Source: Sedimentisphaerales bacterium
GTDB lineage: Bacteria > Planctomycetota > Phycisphaerae > Sedimentisphaerales > SM23-30
Length of the DNA stretch: 11,409 nt
Direction of reading: 5' to 3'
Assembly (NCBI GenBank): GCA_030636065.1
Contig: DAOVXR010000027.1
Span: forward strand, 1 to 11,409
Below the pieces are notes generated by a model that saw nothing but the letters and a program-made list of their open reading frames with translations, was not told where the DNA came from and made no database searches. How positions within the stretch are numbered: the stretch's first letter is position 1; every line of letters starts with the position of its first letter. The position numbers were made by a program, and so were the translations under genes. Below, piece after piece: positions 1 through 5,958 of this stretch.

Positions 1-4
1 GACG

Positions 5-126
5 GCATGGGCTGAAGCCCATCCTACGGGACTTTCAGAGTAAATGGCGGGCACGGCCCGCCCTACAAAAGAGTCCCCCGATTTTACATCAGGGGCTAAT
101 AAACGCGACGCCCAGGCCCGGGCTAC
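5..126 (-). repeat. REP-like palindromic repeat cluster, locus 1 (four units)
   Basis: Four short hairpins lie downstream of the htrA stop codon. Unit 1 (5-28) has stem ATGGGC/GCCCAT with loop TGAA. Unit 2 (42-66) has a 7-bp stem GGCGGGC/GCCCGCC with loop ACG. Unit 3 (75-95) has a stem CCCC..GAT/ATC..GGGG with one mismatch. Unit 4 (107-126) has GCCC/GGGC. Read on the minus strand, units 1, 2 and 4 each begin with GTAG directly before the stem and unit 3 with TTAG. This is the layout of REP sequences recognised by RAYT (IS200/IS605-like) transposases. Units 1 and 2 recur identically at 4664-4687 and 4752-4776. Being just 3' of htrA, the hairpins could also affect 3'-end formation of that transcript, but no U-tract follows them. 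No RAYT gene is in the window. Confidence 0.8.
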
Positions 127-131
127 AAGAC

Positions 132-1553
132 TTACAAATCAAAAACCTTGCCTGCGGGGTCCGCTGGGTGGTCGTCTCCGCGAGGTCGCAAGGTGGTGGT
201 ATATTGCTTTACCAATATATAGCTGCCGATATTTTCGGTTCGTGTGTAAGCCACCTTGACCTGTGAACCGCTTTGAAGAGTCTCCAGTTTGTAGCCAAGT
301 TGCTCGATGTCCTTGATGACAATGCCGTCCAGCGACAGCAGAATATCACCCGCTTCAATATGAGCATAATACGCAGGCGAACCTTTTTCCACCTTCATTA
401 CCACAACATCGCCTGTCTCGCCCGCGAGGTGATATCGCTTGATTATGGCCTGGGTTAATCGGCCCAACTCCAGTCCAAAAAGCCGCCTGGCAAGCTCATT
501 ACCGTCCGGCTGTGGGCGCTCACGCAAAGTCAACTTGAGTTCGTAGCTTCGCTCACGTTCCCCCTGACGACGTACCTCATAACTCACCGTCGTATCGAGC
601 CGGCGCTCCAGCATATCAAGATAAAAATCCGTGGCTGAGCCAACCGCTTTGTCATCCACCCGTATTATAACATGGCCCGGCTTAAAGCCGGCAGCTTCCG
701 CGGCACTGTCGGAACGTACAGTATCAACCTTTATTCCCTGTTCTTTCCTGTCTTTGAGATTGCTTACGGTCAAACCGAAATCAATCCGACGCAGCCGCTC
801 GATATTTATCATCTTCGGCAGGTTCTCGCACAGTTGATCAATAGGGATAGCAAAACCAATCCCCTGCGCCGCTCTGCGAATCGCTGTATTTATTCCAATT
901 ACTTCGCCCCTGATATTCAAAAGCGGGCCGCCACTGTTGCCCGGATTTATGGGCGCCGAAATTTGCAGCATCTCCGGCAAAACCAACTCCTCAGTCAACT
1001 CAACGTCCCGGTGTATCGAACTGAGAATACCCCCGGTCAACGTATGCTGATAGCCAAAAGGATTGCCAATCGCCAACACCGTCTCGCCGATCATCAGGTC
1101 ATCGCTGCGGCCAAGGGTAACCGTTGGAAACGGCTTGTCCGATTCGATCTTCAACAGTGCCAAATCAGAGCGGTTGTCTTCGGCTACCTTCCGGGCCTTA
1201 TACTCGGTGTTGTCCGCCATAATAACGGTAATCTCATCGGCCCGGCGAACAACGTGCGCGTTTGTTACGATATAGCCGCCGGCATTGATAACGAACCCAG
1301 AGCCCAGCCAGGTAACCTCCCTTTCCTGCTGCCTGAACGGCAAGCCAAAGTCCCCGCCCCAACCAAAAACATCATCGACAACCAATTCCTGTACCACATA
1401 TTTACTGGCAATACTGACCACGGCGTCCTTGTTCTTCTCGAACGCCTCGACAACAGGTGTTCGACGAGATACGGTGCTCTCGGCAGAGCCGTCCCCAGCC
1501 GTTGTCGCTATTGCCAGAAACAGCAGGTAAAATATTATTTTTCGTTTTATCAT
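132..1553 (-). CDS. htrA: HtrA/DegP-type periplasmic serine endoprotease with two PDZ domains
   Basis: Envelope protease/chaperone of the trypsin-like HtrA family (S1C), which degrades or holds misfolded exported proteins. The 473-aa product starts with a Sec-type signal peptide (KRK, then a hydrophobic run to about residue 20). The protease domain (about 35-250) shows the whole triad: His100 in TNAHVV, Asp130 in NRSDLALLK, Ser207 in PGNSGGP. A first PDZ domain follows at about 255-345 and a second at about 360-455 (GDVVVMKVEKGSPA, AGDILLSLDG). The length is typical for a two-PDZ member. The ATG at 1553 is preceded by AGGAAAGG about 8 nt upstream. The gene stands alone, divergent from gyrA; its leader would contain the repeat cluster at 1585-1777. 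Whether it matches DegP, DegQ or DegS in role cannot be told from sequence, but two PDZ domains argue against DegS. Confidence 0.95.
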   Translation of the reverse strand: MIKRKIIFYLLFLAIATTAGDGSAESTVSRRTPVVEAFEKNKDAVVSIASKYVVQELVVDDVFGWGGDFGLPFRQQEREVTWLGSGFVINAGGYIVTNAHVVRRADEITVIMADNTEYKARKVAEDNRSDLALLKIESDKPFPTVTLGRSDDLMIGETVLAIGNPFGYQHTLTGGILSSIHRDVELTEELVLPEMLQISAPINPGNSGGPLLNIRGEVIGINTAIRRAAQGIGFAIPIDQLCENLPKMINIERLRRIDFGLTVSNLKDRKEQGIKVDTVRSDSAAEAAGFKPGHVIIRVDDKAVGSATDFYLDMLERRLDTTVSYEVRRQGERERSYELKLTLRERPQPDGNELARRLFGLELGRLTQAIIKRYHLAGETGDVVVMKVEKGSPAYYAHIEAGDILLSLDGIVIKDIEQLGYKLETLQSGSQVKVAYTRTENIGSYILVKQYTTTLRPRGDDHPADPAGKVFDL

Positions 1554-1584
1554 CTATTACGCCTTTCCTGAATGAAAAGATAAA

Positions 1585-1717
1585 CCACCCACCTCGAAGA
1601 CTCGGTGGCTGCCACCGAACGCCGTGGGTAAAAATGACCCCCAGGATAAACCTGGGAGCTAATAAACGCGTGGGGTAAAACCCCACCCTACAGAATCCCC
1701 TGATTTCACATCAGGGG
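1585..1717 (-). repeat. REP-like palindromic repeat cluster, locus 2
   Basis: An array of different hairpins sits between htrA and gyrA. In order: GGTGG/CCACC with loop CTG (1604-1616); CCCAGG/CCTGGG with loop ATAAA (1640-1656); GTGGGGT/ACCCCAC with loop AAA (1670-1686), followed by CCTAC; and CCCCTGAT/ATCAGGGG with loop TTCAC (1697-1717). The linker GCTAATAAACGCG joining units 2 and 3 (1658-1670) also occurs in locus 1 (96-108) between units 3 and 4, so the linkers are conserved as well as the stems. On the minus strand unit 3 starts with GTAG and unit 2 with TTAG. The cluster would be transcribed as the 5' leader of htrA if the promoter at 1779-1807 is used. Confidence 0.75.
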
Positions 1718-1723
1718 CTGGTA

Positions 1724-1777
1724 AAGAACCCCCGCTTAACAGCGAGGGCTATTTAAAAAGCTTCTGCAACAATAACT
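1724..1777 (-). repeat. 54-bp dispersed repeat, copy 1
   Basis: This segment aligns without gaps to 5905-5958; I count 10 differences in 54 positions. On the minus strand it begins AGTTATTGTTGCAGAAG, runs into ATAGCCCTCGCTGTTAAG and ends in TTCTT. The inner part forms an imperfect hairpin (CCC-GCT / AGC-GGG in plus orientation). It lies at the outer edge of the locus 2 hairpin array, directly next to the proposed -10 box of the htrA promoter. Confidence 0.75.
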
Positions 1778-1778
1778 T

Positions 1779-1807
1779 ATTATAGCCCCGATAATTTAAC
1801 TATGAAA
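1779..1807 (-). promoter_or_regulatory. candidate sigma70-type promoter for htrA
   Basis: On the minus strand there is a perfect TATAAT (1784-1779). A poor -35 candidate TTTCAT (1807-1802) lies 17 nt upstream. Transcription would start near 1772 and give a leader of about 220 nt carrying the palindromic repeats. It lies back-to-back with the plus-strand promoter at 1829-1857. Confidence 0.4.
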
Positions 1808-1828
1808 AGCATTTTTCTGTAGAAAATA

Positions 1829-1857
1829 TTGCCGTCGGTTCGCTTTTACGGTATAAT
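1829..1857 (+). promoter_or_regulatory. candidate sigma70-type promoter for gyrA
   Basis: TTGCCG (1829-1834) and a perfect TATAAT (1852-1857) are separated by 17 nt, the ideal spacing. The expected start is near 1864, which leaves a leader of about 190 nt before the gyrA ATG at 2057. That leader contains the complete structured repeat at 1911-2033. Confidence 0.6.
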
Positions 1858-1910
1858 GGCCGCGATGTCAGCCGTACTGTCGGCGTTTCAGCAAACGGGC
1901 TCCAAACAAA

Positions 1911-2033
1911 GGTGCAAAAAGGACGCCAGCGTCAAAAGTACTTTGCCCCTTCGATTTTGGGGCGTTGACAGTGCTACCGCACGGGCAGATAGTTGGTTTT
2001 TGTGGCGTTTTTCGGACTTTTGACGGTTGCACC
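1911..2033 (+). repeat. ~120-nt structured dispersed repeat, copy A, in the gyrA leader
   Basis: Positions 1921-2030 align gap-free with 10581-10690; I count 13 differences in 110 positions (about 88% identity). The ends are inverted repeats: GGTGCAA (1911-1917) with TTGCACC (2027-2033), and CGTCAAAAGT (1930-1939) with ACTTTTGACG (2016-2025). Smaller elements are GACGC-CA-GCGTC (1922-1933), CCGCA (1977-1981) with TGTGG (2001-2005), and GTGC-TACC-GCAC (1971-1982), which competes with the previous one. The element ends 14 nt before the gyrA Shine-Dalgarno. It may be a MITE-like mobile element, a structured leader RNA, or both. I do not recognise it as a named family. Confidence 0.75.
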
Positions 2034-2056
2034 AAAAAGGTGTTTTTAAAGGATTT

Positions 2057-4609
2057 ATGACGGTGACCGAACAGGATTTTAAGGAAAAAATCGAAGATCA
2101 GTCCATTCTGGACGAACTAAAAGAATCATACCTTAATTACGCTATGAGCGTGATTATCAGCAGGGCGCTGCCCGATGTTCGAGACGGGCTTAAACCATCG
2201 CAGCGGCGCATCCTTGTGGCTATGAACGATCTGAACCTCGGCCCCCGAAGCAAACCCCGTAAATGCGCCAAGATCGCCGGTGATACCTCCGGTAACTACC
2301 ACCCACACGGCGAAGGAGTCGTCTATCCGACTTTAGTACGCATGGGGCAATCATGGAATATGCGACAACCATTGATCGATCCCCAAGGTAATTTCGGGTC
2401 AACCGACGGCGACCCCCCCGCCGCGATGCGTTATACCGAGGCCCGAATGACCGCGGCGGCGGCTGATATGTTGGTCGATCTAAACCGCGATACCGTCAAT
2501 TTTGTGCCCAACTACGATGAGACCACTACAGAACCAGTCGTTCTGCCGAGCCGGCTCCCCAATCTGCTGATCAACGGCAGTATGGGTATTGCCGTGGGGA
2601 TGGCGACCAGTATCCCACCACACAATCCAACAGAAGTCTGCGACGCCCTGATTAAACTTGTTGACGACCCAGACTGCGGCTTCAGAGAAATTATGCAGAT
2701 TATACCCGGCCCTGACTTTCCCACGGGAGGAGTGATTTGCGGCCGTAGCGGAATTATCAACGGCTATACCACCGGCCGCGGGACCCTGGCAGTCCGGGCG
2801 AAAATGCACACCGAAACCACCAAAAAAGGGAAAACGGTCATCATAGTAGATGAAATCCCCTACCAAACAGTAAAATCGCAAATCGTTACCAAAATCGCCG
2901 ACTGTGTCAATAACAACGTCATTCCGGAAATCTCCGATGTCCGCGATGAGTCCGACCGTAAAGGTACGCGAGTAGTTATCGAACTCCGCCGCGACGCCGA
3001 CGAACAAGTGGTAATCAACAGGCTCTATCAATACACCTCACTGCAAAATACCTTCAGCATTATCAATATCGCACTGGTCAGGAACCGGCCGCTTACACTC
3101 AATATCAAACAAATGCTCCAGCTCTATCTGGACCATCGCAAAGAAGTTATCCGCCGCCGAACCAGCTTTCTGCTACGCAAAGCGCAAATGCGTGCCCATA
3201 TCGTGGAAGGCCTGCTGCTGGCCCAAAGCGACATAGACGAAATTATCCGAATTATCCGCTCATCACCCGATGTGCCCTCTGCCAAGGCCGCGTTAATGGC
3301 CAAGGCACTGCGACTGCTGGAACACGAGACCATCAAACGGATTCTGCCGGAAGAATTTCTTATCGAAAAGAGTCGGAACGATCAGTTCCTCTCCGGTCCG
3401 CAGGCAGACGCTATCCTGAGTATGCAATTGCAGCGACTGACCGGGTTAGAAGTGGAGAAACTGTCTCGCGAATATGCCAGTCTGGCCGAAGAAATCACCG
3501 GCTATGAAGCCATCCTTGCCCATGAAGACCTGGTACTCGATATTATCCGTGAAGACCTTTACGAAATGAAAGAAAAGTACGGGTCCCCCCGCCGTACCGA
3601 AATTATCGACGAAGTAACAGACTTCAATATCGATGACCTTATCGCTGAAGAAGAAGTCGTGGTAACAATCAGCAATGACGGCTATATTAAAAGAATGCCC
3701 ATCGACACCTACCGCAGCCAGGGCCGCGGCGGCCGCGGCGTTATCGGCAGCAATACCAAACAAGATGATTTCATCGAACACCTCTTTGTCGCGGGCACTC
3801 ACGATTACCTCTGCTGTTTTACCAATCGCGGCCGCTGTTACTGGCAAAGAGTATATGGCATACCCAGTCTGTCCCGCCAAAGCCGGGGACGCAGCATTGC
3901 CAACCTGCTCCGATTAGGCAAAGACGAAAACATCGCCGAGATACTGCCCGTCCGTGAGTTCGACGAACAAATGCTGGTGTTCGCCACCCAAAACGGCTAT
4001 GTCAAAAAAACACCACTGGCGGCCTTCAGTAATATTCGCCGAGTCGGTATAAACGCTATCAGTCTCAACCCCGGCGACGATGTTATCGGCACTCGTATTA
4101 CCAGCGGTGATGACGAAGTAATCCTCGGTACACGTGATGGTATGACTATCCGCTTCCATGAAAACGACGCCCGTGCTATGGGACGCACGGCCCGCGGTGT
4201 CAGAGGTATCAAACTGCGCTCCGACGATCAGGTTGTCGATATGGTCGTGGCCCGGCCGGGATCGTCGCTGCTAACCGTATGCGAAAACGGCTACGGCAAA
4301 CGCACCGACCTGAAAGACTACCGCCGACAAAAACGCGGCGGTATCGGCCTGATAAATATCAAAACCACTCAACGTAACGGTAAAGTCGTCGCCCTCAAGG
4401 CCGTTACCGACAACGATGACCTTATGCTAATCAGCGCCAAAGGCATAATCATCCGTACCGGACTCGAACAGGTCCGCGACATCGGCCGTAATACACAAGG
4501 CGTTCGGCTCATACGCCTCGACGAAGGCGATAAACTTGTCGCTGTCGCCCGCGTTGTGAAAGAAAACGGTAAGGAAAACGGTGAAAACGGAAAGGATGAT
4601 AAAGAATAG
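2057..4609 (+). CDS. gyrA: DNA gyrase subunit A
   Basis: Catalytic A subunit of DNA gyrase, which with GyrB introduces negative supercoils using ATP. The 850-aa product has the breakage-reunion domain first, with the active-site Tyr126 in AAMRYTEAR. The C-terminal beta-pinwheel follows from about residue 530. It carries a GyrA-box-like motif QGRGGRG (canonical QRRGGKG) and a second similar motif, QKRGGIG, in the last blade, which favours GyrA over ParC. The tail is short and rich in Lys, Glu, Asn and Gly, encoded by three GAAAACGG repeats. The ATG at 2057 is chosen because the family N-terminus fits from there and AAAGGA lies just upstream, although the 3-nt spacing is short. A TTG at 2027 in the same frame falls inside the repeat. 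In the quinolone-resistance region the residues matching E. coli Ser83 and Asp87 are Gly87 and Pro91. Confidence 0.95.
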   Translation: MTVTEQDFKEKIEDQSILDELKESYLNYAMSVIISRALPDVRDGLKPSQRRILVAMNDLNLGPRSKPRKCAKIAGDTSGNYHPHGEGVVYPTLVRMGQSWNMRQPLIDPQGNFGSTDGDPPAAMRYTEARMTAAAADMLVDLNRDTVNFVPNYDETTTEPVVLPSRLPNLLINGSMGIAVGMATSIPPHNPTEVCDALIKLVDDPDCGFREIMQIIPGPDFPTGGVICGRSGIINGYTTGRGTLAVRAKMHTETTKKGKTVIIVDEIPYQTVKSQIVTKIADCVNNNVIPEISDVRDESDRKGTRVVIELRRDADEQVVINRLYQYTSLQNTFSIINIALVRNRPLTLNIKQMLQLYLDHRKEVIRRRTSFLLRKAQMRAHIVEGLLLAQSDIDEIIRIIRSSPDVPSAKAALMAKALRLLEHETIKRILPEEFLIEKSRNDQFLSGPQADAILSMQLQRLTGLEVEKLSREYASLAEEITGYEAILAHEDLVLDIIREDLYEMKEKYGSPRRTEIIDEVTDFNIDDLIAEEEVVVTISNDGYIKRMPIDTYRSQGRGGRGVIGSNTKQDDFIEHLFVAGTHDYLCCFTNRGRCYWQRVYGIPSLSRQSRGRSIANLLRLGKDENIAEILPVREFDEQMLVFATQNGYVKKTPLAAFSNIRRVGINAISLNPGDDVIGTRITSGDDEVILGTRDGMTIRFHENDARAMGRTARGVRGIKLRSDDQVVDMVVARPGSSLLTVCENGYGKRTDLKDYRRQKRGGIGLINIKTTQRNGKVVALKAVTDNDDLMLISAKGIIIRTGLEQVRDIGRNTQGVRLIRLDEGDKLVAVARVVKENGKENGENGKDDKE

Positions 4610-4663
4610 ATATTGTTCCAAAATTGGTGGGTAAAAATGTGTTTGGTATATTGTCAGCAGACA

Positions 4664-4792
4664 GCATGGGCTGAAGCCCATCCTACGCAGCTTTAACTAA
4701 TACCATCGCCTGATGGTGTACATCAGACGCTGTCACCCGTCGATCAACCCCAAATGGCGGGCACGGCCCGCCCTACTTTTTGTCCGGGCTAC
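4664..4792 (-). repeat. REP-like palindromic repeat cluster, locus 3
   Basis: The cluster lies between the 3' end of gyrA and the truncated minus-strand gene. Unit 1 (4664-4687) is identical over 24 nt to 5-28. A degenerate unit has stem CTGATG/CATCAG with loop GTGTA (4710-4726), resembling the CCCCTGAT unit of locus 2. Unit 3 (4752-4776) is identical over 25 nt to 42-66. A remnant CCGGGCTAC (4784-4792) matches the end of unit 4 in locus 1. The last two lie inside the reading frame of the truncated gene. The first hairpin could act as the gyrA 3' end, but no U-tract follows. Confidence 0.8.
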
Positions 4793-5101
4793 GCTTGCTG
4801 AAAAAATAATGGGGATGATTTCAATATTGTTTTCCCGACAAATATCCCGGACCATTTTAAGTCTGTGAAAATAGCTCGGCTGCTGCTTGTCGAGCCGATC
4901 CAGCCCACCCGAGAGTACTATCCCGTTCAGCCCGTGCTCACCGGCCGTTCGCGCAATGGCACGAATGTCTTCAACCTGCTTATCATTGCGCAAACCGCTA
5001 TAGACGTAAACCCAGCGATTAGGATAAACCTTCTCCGCAGCCTGCAATTCAATTAACAACAATCCTGATAAAAACAATACTAACACTACCCGTTTCATCA
5101 T
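4733..5101 (-). pseudogene. truncated N-terminal fragment of a secreted protein (TIM-barrel-like)
   Basis: A 122-aa open frame with a clear start: AAGGAG lies 6 nt before the ATG at 5101, and a second ATG follows directly. Residues 1-21 are a signal peptide (KR, hydrophobic run, LQA). Residues 25-100 (NRWVYVYSGL, EHGLNGIVLSGGLDRL, RENNIEIIPIIFSA) resemble the first strands and helices of large secreted planctomycete proteins with a barrel fold; this is from memory and was not searched. After the FSA motif the frame enters palindromic repeats, so the last ~20 residues (VARTKSRAG to the end) are encoded by repeat DNA. The body of the protein is missing and gyrA ends 124 nt further on. The fragment follows the HAD gene by 35 nt and could be co-transcribed. 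A short functional secreted protein is possible but less likely. Confidence 0.65.
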
Positions 5102-5136
5102 TTTTTTCTCCTTGACATGCTAAAAAATAATTATGT

Positions 5137-5817
5137 CTATCCAAACAAAAGATTCTCTATCTCTTTCATGGAATCATACACCGGTACGCCGCATTCCCGT
5201 AACCTTTCACGTGACTGGTGTCCGCAACTGAGCAGTACGCAATCAACCCCCATCGCGCAGGCAACCTCATAATCGTGCAGCATATCACCAACAAATAACA
5301 CTTCCTGTTTTTTATACGGCAGTTCATCCATCCATTTTCGGCCGTTCTCAACCTTGCTGTGCGCGTAGTAATCGTTCAGCCCGATAAGTTTTATAAACCA
5401 CCGTCCAATCTGAAAATGCGCCACGGCCTCTTCCAGCCGCCGTTGATGATAGGCCGAGAGTACCGAATGCGTCAGGCCGACATCAGTCAAAGACCGCAAA
5501 AATGTTTCAGCCCCCTGTCGAAGTCGGCAGTGCGGAAGGCACCGAACGTAGCCTTCCATATATTCGTCAGCTACTTTTTCGTAAGATTCCTTCGTAAAAT
5601 CGAAGCCCAACCGACGATAAAAATCTATTATCGGAAAACCAACATTCTCCCTGTACCGCTCTATTGTAAGTTCGGGCAGACGCCGCCTTTGGAGCATACC
5701 GCTCACCACCGCCACGCACTCGCTCACATCGTCCAGCAGTGTCCCGTTCCAGTCCCATATAATATGCTTGTAGTGGTTAGTTAATATGATTTCACCAGGT
5801 TCCATGCCGAGGGCCAT
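5137..5817 (-). CDS. HAD-superfamily hydrolase, phosphoglycolate-phosphatase-like
   Basis: Probable cytoplasmic phosphatase of the haloacid dehalogenase superfamily; the substrate is unknown. The 226-aa product shows motif I as DWNGTLLDD (nucleophile Asp22), an alpha-helical cap at about 35-100, motif II Ser121 in SVLSAY, motif III probably Lys155, and motif IV as GDMLHD (Asp178, Asp182). The second acidic residue of motif I is Asn24 instead of Asp. The start at 5817 is chosen because AGGAGG and GAGAGGTG lie just upstream, the latter ending 7 nt before the ATG. The frame stays open to an ATG at 5889, but that extension runs into palindromic repeat DNA and encodes no recognisable domain. The gene follows purM by 139 nt and may be part of the same transcript, interrupted by the repeats at 5881-5958. 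Confidence 0.85.
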   Translation of the reverse strand: MALGMEPGEIILTNHYKHIIWDWNGTLLDDVSECVAVVSGMLQRRRLPELTIERYRENVGFPIIDFYRRLGFDFTKESYEKVADEYMEGYVRCLPHCRLRQGAETFLRSLTDVGLTHSVLSAYHQRRLEEAVAHFQIGRWFIKLIGLNDYYAHSKVENGRKWMDELPYKKQEVLFVGDMLHDYEVACAMGVDCVLLSCGHQSRERLRECGVPVYDSMKEIENLLFG

Positions 5818-5880
5818 ACAAGAACACCTCTCCTCCTTCGGCGGACAAGTCTGAAATACAGAAAGGTGCCACCCAGGCGC

Positions 5881-5902
5881 GTGGGCCACAGGCCCACCCT
5901 AC
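5881..5902 (-). repeat. REP-like palindromic unit, locus 4
   Basis: A 7-bp stem GTGGGCC/GGCCCAC with loop ACA, followed by CCTAC; on the minus strand GTAG precedes the stem. It has the same architecture as the units at 42-66 and 1670-1691 but a different stem sequence. It lies between purM and the HAD gene, next to the 54-bp repeat copy at 5905-5958. Confidence 0.75.
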
Positions 5903-5904
5903 TC

Positions 5905-5958
5905 AAGAACCACAGCTTGACAGCGAGGGCTATTCGAAGAACTTCCGCAACAGCAACT
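5905..5958 (-). repeat. 54-bp dispersed repeat, copy 2, overlapping the purM stop codon
   Basis: Gap-free alignment with 1724-1777, about 81% identical by eye. On the minus strand it starts with the last two bases of the purM TAG codon (5959-5957), so the repeat abuts the end of the gene exactly. As in locus 2, a GTAG-type hairpin accompanies it on the side away from its AGTT end. Confidence 0.75.

Noticed and set aside
5..126. CRISPR array
   Set aside because: The units differ in stem and length, have irregular spacing and no unique spacers of constant size, and no cas gene is present.
672..1571. Long plus-strand open frame of 299 codons opposite htrA
   Set aside because: It is antisense to a gene with an intact catalytic triad and two PDZ domains, has no recognisable motif, and is best explained as a shadow frame.
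2027..2056. TTG start for gyrA, ten codons upstream of the ATG
   Set aside because: It lies in the 3' arm of the dispersed repeat, and AAAGGA plus the family N-terminus support the ATG at 2057.
5818..5889. Extended N-terminus of the HAD protein starting at the ATG at 5889
   Set aside because: The extension begins inside a palindromic repeat unit, and a much better ribosome binding site precedes the ATG at 5817.
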